From: Ceratothoa steindachneri
Lineage: Eukaryota; Arthropoda; Malacostraca; Isopoda; Cymothoidae
Direction: 5' to 3'
DNA length: 64,000 nucleotides
Assembly: GCA_963969495.1 (NCBI GenBank)
Contig: OZ018333.1
Location: forward strand, 84,700,732-84,764,731
Shown here in pieces: positions 1 to 10,815 of this stretch (its first letter is position 1; the number at the start of each line of letters is the position of its first letter). The notes below the pieces were generated by a model. That model was not told the DNA's origin, searched no databases, and saw only the letters and a program-made list of their open reading frames with translations. The position numbers and the translations under genes are program-made.

Positions 1-470
1 AGCAGTTAAATATAAGTTAATTTACAGATATTGAAAAAAATATAAGTCAAAAAACAATTGCATACAAGGAGTAAAGCGATCGATAAATACGAGTTTGACC
101 AAAAAACGAAAATTTAAAATTTAATTAAACAATATTCCCGGGAATAACAAATATGAATAATAAACATGAATTGAACACAATAGACGAGTACAAGAAATTT
201 GTTTTAAAGTAATACACCACAAACTTGTAAGGGCAGAGCGAACAATGAAAAATCAAAGGTAAGTAATATAAAAAAAAACAGGAATCAGAACGGAAAACAA
301 AAAAAAAAATCAAACAGTTCAATACAAGTTAAAAATACAAATATATGATAACGAAAAAAAATATAGGTAAAAAACAGTTAAATACAGGGGGTAAAGTTGA
401 TTCAAACGATCAATAAATACAAGTAAACTAAGAAACGAAAGTTTAAAACTTAATTAAGCAATAGTGAAGC
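1..470. repeat. AT-rich direct repeat, two diverged copies
   Basis: Two similar A-rich segments lie head to tail, about 1-150 and about 314-465. They share the same order of short words, such as GATCGATAAATAC / GATCAATAAATAC and TTTAAAAxTTAATTAAxCAAT, with small indels between. No convincing protein is encoded; the short open frames here are low-complexity antisense. They lie downstream of the 3' end of the Penelope-like element, a family that often carries direct repeats, but a link is only a guess. Confidence 0.5.
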
Positions 471-695
471 AGCAAATAAGAATGATAAACAGGAAATTAA
501 GGGGAAAAAACTATATATAAAATCATTTGGATACAAAGGGGAATTTTTTTTTAAATAAACACAAAGAATAAAAATGAAACTGAAACTAACCTTATTTTGT
601 TTGGGCTTATAATATCAACTGAGCACTATGGTTGGAACTAGCCAGAAGTAAAACTATGTAGGATGATTTGGTTGGTTGTATGTTTCTTCATTTGC

Positions 696-2095
696 CTATA
701 TAGTGAACAATTTGAGGGAGGATGAATAATCATTAAGTTTTGAGTTTATTTGTTTTATGAAAAGTGATTTCAGAATTTTTAATTCCAGAGAAGAGGCGGA
801 AGATAAACTGAAAGAATCGGGTGGTTAAGTTTTTAAGTGTGTTGTCTTATAGAGGAGTGTTCAGGTTTTTAGACAGGAATGTCAGTTCTATATGACACTC
901 CCATATGCTATTCAATCCTACATTTTAACTGTAGACTAGTTTGGCCTACATAGTGACTTAGGCAGACTGCACACGTAAATTTATAAACAATGGAGGATCG
1001 CAAGCATAATGGGATCCTTGTGTCGAAAGAAAGAATTGATAGAAAGAGGATTAGAATTAATAAGAAAGAACTGGCATTAAGGAAAGTACTTATTAAGAAT
1101 CGAGAGTAAAGTTTTATTGAATTTAGTGGTAAAATGTGGAAGATATGGTAGTTTCAGGAATATTTTTTGTTTAGGGATTGTTGTTTGTTGGGTTTGGTGA
1201 GAAAGCATTTTTGATAAGAAATTAGAGGTCAATCAGTCAAATATTTATCCTGGGAAGAAATTTTTGTGGAAAAAATTCGTAAGGTATTCTATTTTAGAAT
1301 TAAAGAAAAACCAATTTAAACAGATTTTGTATGCTATCTGTATACGGTTTTTAATGCTGGCAAGTTTAAAATGTGTAGGAGTTTAATTGAGGAAATGGGT
1401 GTCAAGTTTGGTAGTAGTGGGTTTTCTGTAGACTGAGTTACTGAATTTAGACCCATTTTTTGTAATGATCATGTCAAGAAAAGAGATTTTATTGTTTGCT
1501 TCTGTTTCCATTGAAATTTTAATATTAGGGTGTTGTTGATTTAAATAACTTATAAATAAATGGGCATGGTCTTTTTGTTTAAAAGTGAGGAAGGAGTCGT
1601 CAACATATCTTTTACACACTAACGATTTAAATTCACTGGGGCAGTTCCTAAACCAGTTGTTTTTATGGTAAGAAAGAAAAGCGTTTGCAAAGCTAGGACC
1701 TAATGGAGAGCCCATGGCCATCCCATCGTGTTGAAGGTACAGAATCTCATTTAAGAGTCGAAAAAAGAGACATGGTTAAACGTAAAACGTTATCCTTGGA
1801 TTGGTAAACGGTATCCGTTATGATTTTACAAGTTTCCAGGACAGGAACATTTGTAAACAATGACTACGTTGTTGTTTAAATCCAAGTGCGAAACGAAGTT
1901 TACAAATTCAAATGAATCTTGCAAGGTGAAATGGTTGTGGGTGAGTGGGCCAATGATGGGGACTAAAAACTTAGCTAGGTTAAAGCTGGGGGTATTGATG
2001 GCGGGAGAGGTATTCTTACCTTGTGAATTCTGGGTAAACCATAGATAACCCAGGGGAGGTGTCTCTACCAGAGGCAAATAATTGGTTGTAAAAGT
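696..2095 (-). pseudogene. Penelope-like element: reverse transcriptase plus GIY-YIG endonuclease, decayed
   Basis: Translating the minus strand in pieces gives the 3' two-thirds of a Penelope-like polyprotein. The RT core contains NLAKFLVPIIGPLTHN (about 1960-2010), MAMGSPLGPSFANAFL (1670-1721), RYVDDSFLTF with the catalytic YVDD (about 1590), and the FLDMII / VYRKPT box. After a frameshift near 1383 the conserved linker continues with SIKNRIQIAYKIC and FFHKNFFPG (about 1245-1370), then FLKLPYLPHF (about 1150). A GIY-YIG nuclease follows, with IVYKFTCAVC, HYVGQTSLQLK, HMGVSYRT and KPEHSSIR (about 840-1010). The frame ends at a TAG at 696-698. These enzymes together carry out target-primed integration. 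At least two frameshifts and several stops make this copy dead. The N-terminal part upstream of about 2095 is missing or unrecognisable. The domain order identifies the family firmly; exact ends are approximate. Confidence 0.85.
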
Positions 2096-2850
2096 CGCAA
2101 AGCATATTTCTCTTTTTTTTAAAGAACTTATTTTTTTTTTCTTTCAATTTTCAAGATATATTTAAAAGGATCTGTATCCAGTTTATAAAATTTGCCCATT
2201 AGGATGTTATGACGAAAAATAGATTGGCCGCCATCCTGGGAGCCACATTGTTAATTGGAATCACATAATATTGTATTATATATCATTTTTATGGGAATTT
2301 TTTCTCAATTGCTAATGCTAATTGTTTAAGTGTAGTTGTGTGTAACGGACAAAAGGGTGTGTGGATAGATAGGGAAAATAGGCAAATGATAAAAATAAAA
2401 GTAACGTGGAAGATTTGCAAAGAGATGCTAGAGCCTGGTGATCAGGCCTGTCGCTTTCAAATTGTTTATTTTGTTTAGGTTTCCTCTGTTGTTTTCGTTA
2501 GAGTTTATATTATCAGGGCGTTCAAACTATTTGTCTTATATATAATTAATGTTCTTTGATATGTAGTGTGCATTTGCTGCTGTTTTTATTATTTTTATTT
2601 AAGTGTTGTGCTTAGTTTCATTGTTATTGTTTCTATGTAGTGCGTATATTTTTGTGCCTTTTGTTCCTTCTTTTTTTCTGAAGTCTTGATCGTGGTTATT
2701 AGGTCTCTTTCGGTGCTTTCATGGTCAGTATTTGGTGGGTTTCCGTATTCTTGGTTTCGTCTTCTTTAATGGTGAGATTTTGTAATAATTTGGGGCAAAA
2801 AATAATCCTTTTCATGCGTAGAACGGCACTTCGTTTCCGCCCGCTAATAG
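2096..2850. other. AT-rich non-coding stretch
   Basis: No coding sequence, repeat or RNA gene was recognised. It lies just beyond the 3' end of the minus-strand LOA-like ORF2, so part of it may be that element's 3' untranslated region. Confidence 0.4.
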
Positions 2851-2851
2851 G

Positions 2852-4010
2852 CTAGCGGAGATCGGAAATCTGGCTTGACCTTCTGTTACGGTTAATCATT
2901 TGAATGATTTCATCATTCAATTCCCGACTAACCAGCTCCTGTATATTCCTTGTCCGTTCTTCGATGAGAATGTTAATGGGACTTAGCCCTGCCTCCCGGT
3001 GCAGTTCTTCTTGGCGTCTTCTTTCTCGCCTGCGTGTACCCGTGATTAGATACACGCATTTTTTCTGCACTGCTTGTAGTTTCCTCTTTTGTGTCTTCGA
3101 GACGCAAGAGAGGGCGTAAGCGGGATACAGCAACGTAGATCTTACAAGTGCATTGTAGATCTTTCTCTTGTTGCTTTCGCGGAGATTTCTGAACATATAC
3201 AGACAGAGTTCTCACTGCAACTGAGGCCTTGGAGATTCTATCTTCGACGTGCTTCCTGTACCCGGTTGAGGTAATCCTCATTCTGAGTACATTGCACTCG
3301 GTGGTGTATGGATAGCCTGTATCCCCCACCCTGGCATATACCAGTAGCTTTCCACCGATGCGGGCTACTTTGAACTTTTTGCGGTTCGTTCGAATCTTCA
3401 TTGTGCCTCGTGAATGTTTAGTCTTTCAATTTCTGCTGGTAATACGAGCTTGCATAGGCGCGTTTCTCCATGGACAAGTGATTATATGGCTGAAATCATC
3501 GGCGAATTGAACGTTGAGGCAAGATGGGTTAACAGGGGCTGGGATATCTGCGGTGTAAATCAAGTAGAGTGTGGGGGACACACTCCTTCCCCCCCTGCGA
3601 GAGACCCGCAGTGAGCGTAAATTACGGTCCGTCCGTAGACCCTATACTGATGTACGCCGCTATCTCCATGACATAGTCACAGAGTTCTTTCTAAGTTTTC
3701 ACTTAGGCCCAGCCGTAGGATCTTATACTGCATTCCCCTCTGTCACACCTTATCGAACGCCTTTGACACATCCCGATAAACAATGTCCACATAACTTTTC
3801 CCGTTTGGCTTGGGATAGCTTTTCCATGACGACATTTATTGCCATCTCTGTACTTCGCTTTTTTATAAACCCGAATTGATATGGATTGTACAGGGAGTTC
3901 TCTTCCAGGCGGGACACCATCCTTCGGTTGAGGATCTTCTCGAACAGCTTCCCACCAAATTCCAGGAGTGAAATCGGGCGTTTATTCTCTCCACCTCGAG
4001 TCTTTCCCAT
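2852..4010 (-). pseudogene. LOA-like ORF2, reverse transcriptase region
   Basis: The RT begins with KRPISLLEFGGKLFEKILNR and the box YNPYQFGFIKKRSTEMAI (about 3800-4010). It then shifts frame. A remnant reads SVSPTLYLIYTADIPAPVN and continues into the catalytic FADD at 3495-3506. The thumb follows, with IGGKLLVYARVGDTGYPYT and STGYRKHVEDRISKASVAVR (about 3190-3360), then KIYNALVRSTLLYPAYALS and KLQAVQKKCVYLITG (about 3010-3165). The stop lies near 2852. At least three frame changes are needed to read through, so no functional enzyme is made. The two catalytic aspartates survive although the residues just before the PTLYLIY block are altered. Confidence 0.8.
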
Positions 4011-4329
4011 GCTTCGGCAAGAAGATCATGTTTGCCGTTTTGTAAGCATCTAGAAAGTATCCCGTGTTCAGACAGGCGTTTAATATTCTTCTTATTCCTT
4101 CGATGATATTAGCTGATGCCTTTTCAAAGTTCAATTTTGTAAGCTCCGATTGTCATGAGCGGAGTGCGCCGATTAGCTCTCTTCGGTAATCTCGGCGTCT
4201 CTGTCGCGCTGTCTGTCCACCTGGTGCTGAGGGTGCGCCCTATGTATTTGTTCGTTCAGCTCGTCTATGATGTTGCTTTCGAACTCTATGTTGTAGTCTT
4301 CGTTTTCTTCTTCAGTTATACTGAAAAAT

Positions 4330-5400
4330 TTAGAAATAACCGGAATGTCTTCGATGTTTCCCTCTTCTCTCTCTGTTTCCGTCTTCTTTTAATAGCTGAA
4401 TCTTCTTCTTACTAATAGGTCCTTTGAGAGGTCTGATTATATTCCGGAATTCTTTGGGCGATGCTTCGTGATCGAAACTATCGATTGCATCGTCCCAACG
4501 CCTACATTGTTGTTCAAGGATCAACTGGTTAAGTTCTTTCTTGGTTTTCTTGCTTCTTTGGATTGAGTCGAATGATGCATTCCTGATGTTAAATTCATAC
4601 AGTATTTTCAGCTTACGGTAGAGTTCCCTCATGTATTCAGTCCATCTGTAAGGTGAGATGGACTTATACCGGGTTTTAGGGATACAAGTATTATCCGCAG
4701 TAAGATGGTTATTGAGGTCTTCGAGTGCCTCGTCGATCTCCTCGAGGATTGCCTCATCCAAGTCGGGCGGATGGTATCCCTCAAGGAGGCGCGTGTACCG
4801 TTCCCAGTCTACTCTTTTGTAGGCCTTTCTGATTGTAGCTGAGACTTTTATAGGGTTCCTGTTGATACTAAGCAGGATCCCTATATGGTTGCTACCTGGA
4901 ATCTGGATTGGTTCCATGTAGTAGTTAAACGGTAGATTTTTATTAGTCAAACATATCTCCGGCTATGTGGCACACCCTCTTCTGACGAAGGTGGGGAAGT
5001 CGGGGCCTATCAGCTGAACAATGTTTTTGTCCAGTAGGAACTCCCGGCTTCTTCTTATTCCATTGTGTCTCCTGTAGCCGGACGCCTGGCATCTGGCGTT
5101 TAGGTCCCCCATTAATAGAGTGGGGGCTCTCCTGCCAAATAGGACAGTGAGAGAGTGTATAGGTAAAACATCTCTCCTTGGCGGCTGGTACACGGCGGCA
5201 AGAACCAGCCTTCCTAAGTCGAGCTCGACCTCAATCGCGAGATAAGATTCTTCTAGGTTTCTTATTTGCCTGTATTTGATCCCTTTTTTGATCGCAATAG
5301 CGGCACCGTCGTACCGTTCTTGTGTATAGTTTGTGACCAGCACGTGGTAATTCCAGATCTTCATTTCGGAATTATGAGTGTCAATCCCGTGTTCTGAAAT
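4330..5400 (-). pseudogene. LOA-like ORF2, endonuclease and linker
   Basis: An apurinic-type endonuclease domain spans 5364-4963 with YDGAAIAIKKG, LAAVYQPPR and LLMGDLNARCQASG; the last is the metal-binding GDLNA motif. After a frame change at about 4955 the domain ends with IPGSNHIGILLSI, where the usual catalytic SDH has become SNH. The following 200 residues are the linker between EN and RT, rich in charged residues and including KRVDWERYTRLLEG and RWTEYMRELYRKLK. In an intact element the EN would nick the target DNA to prime reverse transcription. The Asp-to-Asn change and the frameshift indicate decay. Confidence 0.75.
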
Positions 5401-5742
5401 CAGTATGATGTCTGCATCAATCTCTAAACACGTTTTCGTAGAGTGTCCTTTTAGTCGTCCATCCGTTGATGTTGATTTCCAGTATCATTAGTGCGTTCCG
5501 ATGCATGGTGGGATGTTTTTACCACTGCTTCTTCTTGTTCTTCCTTTTAGCCTGTGGGGCAGCTTTACTGTGCCCAGTCCTTTAGCTCTTCGGGGGAGGA
5601 CTCGGAGTGTTGGACTTGCTCTTTGTCGTTCGTGTACGAGTGTATGGGCCCTCGTCACTATTCGAAGAGGTAGGTTTTTCCTCTTCTTCTACCTGCTCGT
5701 CATCTTCGTCTCCCTCAGATTTTTCAGATGAGGGAGCTTCGA

Positions 5743-6450
5743 CTATAGCCTCCAATCCAGATTTAATGTTGGAGTTATCCTGATGACGGACTCCTTGAAT
5801 GATTTGGAGCAGTCGGGTTCCGCGGGCACGATGATGGAAGTTAGTTTATTCGCCTTTAGCAAAGCATTCATTACCTGGTTATAACAGCCAGGTTTTACTG
5901 CGTTAGCCACATTTGCATGAGTAATGCAGGTAAGAATCTTTGCGCTAAGATCTCCTGAGATGTCGAGTTGCGTCGGCGTCGTTCGCGTTACTTCGTTTTT
6001 CTTCACTGCGCTCGCGTATGTTTGCTACTTCGCTTTCTTCTCTTCCTCTTCTTTCCTTTTAATAATTTCCGGGGGCTTCGGGCAGTTCAGAGCCATGGTT
6101 TGATGATCTCCCTTGCAGTTCAGGCACTTTTTCTTTGTGCTCTCACACTTATTATGTCTATGGCCTTCTGTGGCGCATTCGCTGCACCACAGCTTATCTT
6201 TGTCCGGGCTGGTCGTGGTGGTGTGCGATTTCAGCTTGTAGCATACAAAGCACACTTGTATAATACCGAATTTCTCTTGTTGGATATCCTCCCCTGGTAT
6301 GCTCATGTTGAAAACCAGGAGCCTGTCCGTCGTTGCTATCCGTACTAAGTCGGTGGTTGAGAAGGTAATCTTAAACCCGTGGGTATGTTCGCGGATTTTA
6401 ATCACTTGGCGAACTTTAGCCCACTGATTACCCCTCATAATTTCTTCTTT
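5743..6450 (-). pseudogene. LOA-like ORF1, C-terminal part with zinc knuckles
   Basis: The frame enters from the piggyBac junction at 6450 and reads EIMRGNQWAKVRQVIKI. It then shows Cys/His clusters typical of non-LTR gag-like proteins: CFVCYKLKSH, WCSECATEGHRHNKC and KCLNCKGDHQTMALNCPK (about 6080-6250). A Lys/Glu stretch follows, then after a frame change a conserved-looking tail, KILTCITHANVANAVKPGCY and MNALLKANKL (about 5840-5970). ORF1 proteins bind the element RNA as a chaperone. The N-terminal half lies on the other side of the piggyBac insertion. Confidence 0.75.
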
Positions 6451-6452
6451 AA

Positions 6453-6466
6453 CCCATTAATGCCGC
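6453..6466 (+). repeat. piggyBac left terminal inverted repeat
   Basis: CCCATTAATGCCGC, immediately after TTAA. It pairs with the right end at 9072-9085: the first ten bases match exactly and the CG at positions 12-13 is also shared. Confidence 0.8.
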
Positions 6467-6647
6467 ACGGTAACTTTTGTTAGCAGTATAAAAAAAAACC
6501 TATGTTGTAAAATTCAATGGACATTTCAATGAGTCAGTAAGCTAGATGGAGCCTTGATACAATATTGGAACAAGAAAAGTCACACTGCGGTGCAGACTTT
6601 GTGCTCAGTTGCTCTTAATAGTTCATGGGAGGACGTTTGCATTCACG

Positions 6648-8812
6648 ATGGCGCGTCGTGTAATCAAAAATGGGTAAGTAGTTTATTATATTCTAATATA
6701 TTTTTGTGTGACTACATGATTTACTGACTATAAGATGGCTCTTTCATAAAAAATTATAGTTAGCTATTTTGGTATTTTTATTATCTTTATAAGTTATGAA
6801 ATATAAATGGTGGTAACAAAAGTTACCAACCGTCAGTGGCAGTATGAAATATGATGTATAGATTCTTGCCTACATTTACACGTTTCTTTTTTTTTAAATT
6901 TTAACCCGAAATAATGGTACTGAATAATGACATTTATATGTTTAACAGTGCCTTATATAAATTTTATAATTGTTTTTATATAAGTTTTATATATTATATA
7001 AATTTTATTGCAACTTTTAATTTACGGAGTTTTAATTTTTATAATTACTGGCTTTTAGTTTTTTATAACTTTTGCATGAAATAAAATTGTAATAACAGTC
7101 TTCCCTTTTATAGGTTGGACTTAAATGAAATCCACGAAGCCTTGATGGAGGATGATGATGGCATCCGCATCAGAGTTGGATAGGCCCACCAATTGAAGAT
7201 GCAGCTGCTGAAACTGATTGTGACTCTGACTGCTCAGATGATGAGGTCACATGTGATCCTGATTACCGTCCAAGAAAAATTCTGCTAACAAATGTTATTT
7301 CAGCACCGGAAGAACAACAACCAGACTCAGAAAATCAACCATCAACTTCACCTACTCATCCAACAAATAAACGACGGGAAAAAAAGGATATTTGGCACAA
7401 AATAAAGAAAGACTTATCGCTACGGTGAAAGATTATGAAGAATGTTATGAAAACAGCGAAGTGGGAGACATGCCAAATATTTTGCAATGCATTGATCATT
7501 ACTGGACCAACGATTGGCTGGATTACATTTCTCATCAAAGCAAACTTTATGTTCAACAAAAGTCGTTTCAACATGATAGCATAACTCGAGATAATCTGAG
7601 GGTTTTCTTTGGAATCCTTATTCTCTCTGGATATAATAGGTTACCAAACAGAAGGTTATACTGGACTCATATGGAAGATGTATAGAATATAGTGGTCGTA
7701 AATTCAATAAAGAGGGATACATTCGACCAAATAATGAAGTGCCTCCATTTCACCGATAATATGCTAATTGATGAAGATAGATTTTACAAGGTGAGGCCTA
7801 TTTTTGAACATCTGAACAAAATAAATAAAGTAAATAAGGCAAAAGAACTCATTAGCATTGATGAAATAATCGTACCATATTATGGGCAACATGGTGACAA
7901 ACAGTTTATAAGAGGGAAACCAGTTATATTTGGTTTTGGTTACAAGCTTTGGGTCGCATGTACATCCGATGGCACCCTTCTTCATGTAGAGCCTTACTGT
8001 AGCTCTCATACAAGATCCATGATCGTGGTCTAGGACATGGACACAACGTAGTTATGGAAATGATGAGCCAAACACGATTGAAAAAGGGACAACATGTAAT
8101 CTACGACAATTATTTTGGTTCAATCGATCTACTAAAAAAAGCTTTCAAAAAAGGAATTGCTGCTACATCAACACTACAAGAAGATCGTCTTGGAGGAGCT
8201 CCTTTGATGCCCAGAAAACTCATGGAAAAGAAAGAGCGTGGTTACATGAAAGAGGCATTTACTGGATCTGTATCAGTCGTCAAGTGGAAGAACAATAAAG
8301 TCGTCATTGTAGGGTCAGATAAACTAAGAGCAGAGCCTGTTCAAATAGCCAAGAGTTGCAATCGAATTGCCAGAAAACATATCCATATTGATGTACCAAA
8401 TTATGTGTATTTGTATAATTAACATATGGTAGGCATCGATGTCTTTGACCAGCGAAAATTGGTGCATCGTATTCGAATCGGGTCCAAAAAGTCCTGGTAG
8501 CCTTTATTTGCATGGAGTTTGAATGCGCAAGTGGTGAACGCTGGGATGAGTCTCTGGGAATTTTCACGAAACTTTGTTATTTCTTTGCTAAAAACATACA
8601 GCGTTGGACGAAGACAACCAGTACCAAAATGGCATCCATCTAGGGCGATTCAAGATTCAGTACGGTTCAATCAACGACAACACTGGACAGCAAACGGACA
8701 ACAACGGCGCTGTAGGTGCAAAGATTGTGGTCGTCGTACATTATACATTTGCAAAATGTGTGATCTTCCTGTACACCCTGAATGTATGGAGGCTTTTCAC
8801 ATAAAGAAATGA
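6648..8812 (+). pseudogene. piggyBac transposase, broken, with a probable N-terminal intron
   Basis: A likely first exon starts at ATG 6648 (MARRVIKN) and ends at a GTAAGT donor at 6674. The acceptor TTTTATAG ends at 7113, and joining gives a continuous frame into LDLNEIHEALMED. An acidic N-terminal region follows (CDSDCSDDEVTCD). The DDE_Tnp_1_7 catalytic domain shows the three expected aspartates: SIDEIIVPYYG (Asp codon 7860-7862), VIYDNYF (8105-8107) and MVGIDVFDQ (8438-8440). The C-terminus (about 8690-8812) is the Cys-rich zinc domain, with CRCKDCGRRTLYICKMC and LPVHPECMEAFH. The reading frame is broken by a shift near 7180, a shift near 7425, a stop at about 7683, a shift near 8020, a stop at 8420 and a shift near 8500. 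All catalytic residues remain, so decay seems moderate. Confidence 0.88.
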
Positions 8813-9071
8813 GATGTTTAAAGACTAATTTTCATTTCATCAATTAATTTCATCAATTATAACAGTTTCAATAGTTAAATTCACTTATAACCCAAATGTA
8901 TTTCAAAGTGGAACGTTTTTGTTATGTTACTACCGAACGGTAACAAAAGTTACCAGGCTATATTTTCTGTATTTCGGAATAAATGTTTAAGTTCAACTTA
9001 TTTATGTATTATTAGGACCTACATTAACAATATCCTGACAAAATGTTTTACGAAATATTATAAGATAATTT

Positions 9072-9085
9072 TCGTCATTAATGGG
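9072..9085 (-). repeat. piggyBac right terminal inverted repeat
   Basis: On the minus strand this reads CCCATTAATGACGA. It is followed outward by TTCA, taken as a mutated TTAA target duplication. Confidence 0.8.
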
Positions 9086-9089
9086 TTCA

Positions 9090-9455
9090 GATCTTCCGTC
9101 GAATTCTCGCCGACCCAATTCGCCACTTTGCGGCAGATCACGCTTCGTTTTGCTGCTACTTGAGAGGGGGTCTTGGCTTCGAGTCCAATAGTCTTGAATA
9201 CTTTACTTCCTTCTTCCGATAGATCCGGTCTACATCTTTTGTTTCGGCGCCGATTGCGATGAATCCCGACCATACCTCGATAAGTTTCACCTGGGCAACT
9301 CTTAGTTCGAGGTAGAGGGTCTCACATAGTTTCCGTTTCTCTGAGGCCTTCATTCCTTGGATGGTCCTGAGGGAAACCCTCTTAGTGATGGTCTTCTTGG
9401 TCTTCGACGTCCTTCTTATGGGGTCATCTTGTATTAATTTTCTTTCTGAAAACAA
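9090..9455 (-). pseudogene. LOA-like ORF1, N-terminal part
   Basis: Two overlapping minus-strand frames encode a basic protein with RRTSKTKKTITKRVSLRTIQ, MKASEKRKLCETLYLELRVA and, after a frame change, TPSQVAAKRSVICRKVANWV and GENSTEDL. The last residues run into the piggyBac right end. The frame is then resumed at 6450 on the far side of the insertion (KEEIMRGNQW), in phase when the element and one target duplication are removed. It is probably the start of the gag-like protein; no domain is recognised in this half. Confidence 0.65.
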
Positions 9456-9459
9456 AGTG

Positions 9460-9829
9460 TAATTATCGTGTTTTTGGTGTATGAAAAATTGGGATTTGTT
9501 CTATTGCCTGTTTAAGTTTTGAGTTCTCTGGTGCAAGAATTTCAATCACATCACTAATATTCTTTTTTACAAATCCTCCATGAATGCAAGGAAGTTTATT
9601 TCTAGTAATATTTTGCTTACAAGGAGGAAATAGGCTATTTTGTTGTTACTAAATTAAATCTAAATTTTATCTTAATCTTTCGCAGTTCTGATATAGGAAG
9701 AAATTCAGATGCATTTTTTTTAGGAATAGATTCATGGTGACGCTTTAAAGTGTCTTATGGTACTTTGACAACTGAAACAGTTGGCGAAAAAAAATTTGCC
9801 TAACATCTAACCTGCACCTCTGTTTTTTA
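9460..9829. other. No recognisable feature
   Basis: AT-rich sequence between the LOA-like 5' end and a CR1 fragment. I see no reading frame or repeat that can be supported. Confidence 0.35.
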
Positions 9830-10257
9830 AATTTTTAAGGGGTGATCCTTAGTCCTATTACTACCTTCCAATTCAAATAACTTGCTAAAATCCAATTTAT
9901 CCACCCCAGAAATGATTTTGAAAAGCTCAATCATATCTCCTTTCACACGTCTTCTTTCAAATGAGAACATATTTAATACCACAGTCTATCTTCATATTCA
10001 AGATGCTTCAGGGAAGGTATTATTTTTATTGCCCTCCTTTGTACTGACTCTAGCAAGTTAATGTCATTTCTAAAATGTGGTGACCATGCTTGTATACAGT
10101 ACTCTAAATGTGGCCTTATATACGAGTTGTAGAGTTTTAGGATAACCTCTTTACTCTTGTAACTAACATTCCTCTTAATGTATCCTAGGACCCTATTTGC
10201 TCTTTTCTTTTGCCTCAATACACTGTTTCGAAAACTTCAATGACCTATCTAGTACTA
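9830..10257 (-). mobile_element. CR1-type non-LTR fragment (RT thumb and C-terminus)
   Basis: The minus strand encodes VVLDRSLKFSKQCIEA, then after a frame change KRANRVLGYIKRNVSYKSK, VILKLYNSYIRPHLEYCIQA, WSPHFRNDINLLESVQRRA and NMFSFERRRVKGDMIELF, ending near LDFSKLFELEGSNRTKD. This is the characteristic C-terminal part of CR1-like reverse transcriptases. Only about 140 codons are present. The right end abuts a fragment of another family at 10258, suggesting insertion or truncation there. Confidence 0.8.
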
Positions 10258-10815
10258 CTGCGTGACTGTTCCCATCGACCTTACCCCACCGTCCCCAATG
10301 CTGTGATGGTTTCAGGATACTTATGGTCGTCTTCGAATTGAAAATACTCGCAAGATGCACCGCCACCAGATTGAGCGCTCGCCTGCTGCTTATTGTGACG
10401 ACCTCATTGATCCCCCAGACTTTTCCGCATATTCTTGTTGACTGTCCTAATCTGCGTGATTTTCGCAAACGTTACATGTCCTGGTACCGGGATGAGCGAG
10501 GTCGCTAATATTTGTCCCTTGACTCCTACCTGGTTACTGCACACATACTATACGACTTTTCGGAGGAGGCTGGCCTCCCTTTTATTAGAGTATTTGTTGT
10601 AGGTCGCATTTTCCTGTGCTGGGGGAAGGCTGGCCTACCCCCATCGTTGGAGTGTGTTTCCTTCTTGTTACTTTGTTTGGTTTTTAGCTTGTGTCTTGCC
10701 TTTGTTCGATTAGCTTTTTCTTGTTTTTTAATATAACTTAGCTTTAGGCTTTCCGTTAATTACGGTTACTTTTGCTCTAGTTGGCAGTTGCCAGATGGCC
10801 TCATTAAATTGAAAA
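10258..10815 (+). mobile_element. NLR-B retrotransposon, 3'-end fragment
   Basis: Plus-strand sequence matches the 3' parts of the NLR-B copies at about 18910-19455 and 23040-23250. Shared words include GACTGTTCCCAT, GAGCGCTCGCCTGC and, in the untranslated tail, GGCTGGCCTACCCCC and GTTTCCTTCTTGTT. It encodes the end of the polyprotein (FPHILVDCPNLRDFRKRY) and a 3' tail that ends in ATTAAATTGAAAAAC. It is 5' truncated, as is common for non-LTR insertions. Confidence 0.75.

Larger units (their letters stand above)
6449..9089 (+). mobile_element. piggyBac-family DNA transposon
   Basis: The element is bounded by inverted ends that begin CCCATTAATG (6453-6462 on the left; complement at 9076-9085 on the right), with CG conserved three bases further in. 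Left flank is TTAA (6449-6452). Right flank is TTCA (9086-9089), one base away from the TTAA duplication that piggyBac elements create. Length between the ends is about 2633 bp, normal for the family. It contains a broken transposase on the plus strand. Internal subterminal words GGTAACTTTTGTTA (about 6469) and GGTAACAAAAGTTACC (about 8939) are also related in inverted fashion. It sits in ORF1 of the LOA-like element, so it is the younger of the two. Confidence 0.9.
2850..9460 (-). mobile_element. LOA-like non-LTR retrotransposon, split by a piggyBac insertion
   Basis: Read on the minus strand, the pieces fall in the right order for one element. ORF1 N-terminal part is at 9455-9090, ORF1 C-terminal part with zinc knuckles at 6450-5743, then endonuclease (5364-4963), linker (4950-4330) and reverse transcriptase (about 4010-2852). 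The gap at 6449-9089 is exactly a piggyBac element; taking it out makes the ORF1 frame continuous across the junction. LOA-type elements copy themselves by target-primed reverse transcription. Frameshifts and stops are present in every domain, so this copy is inactive. Clade assignment rests on the overall look of ORF1 and of the region between EN and RT; another R1/I-group clade is possible. Confidence 0.78.

Noticed and set aside
125..322. 65-codon hydrophobic minus-strand frame near the left edge
   Set aside because: It lies antisense to A-rich repeat sequence; composition alone explains it.
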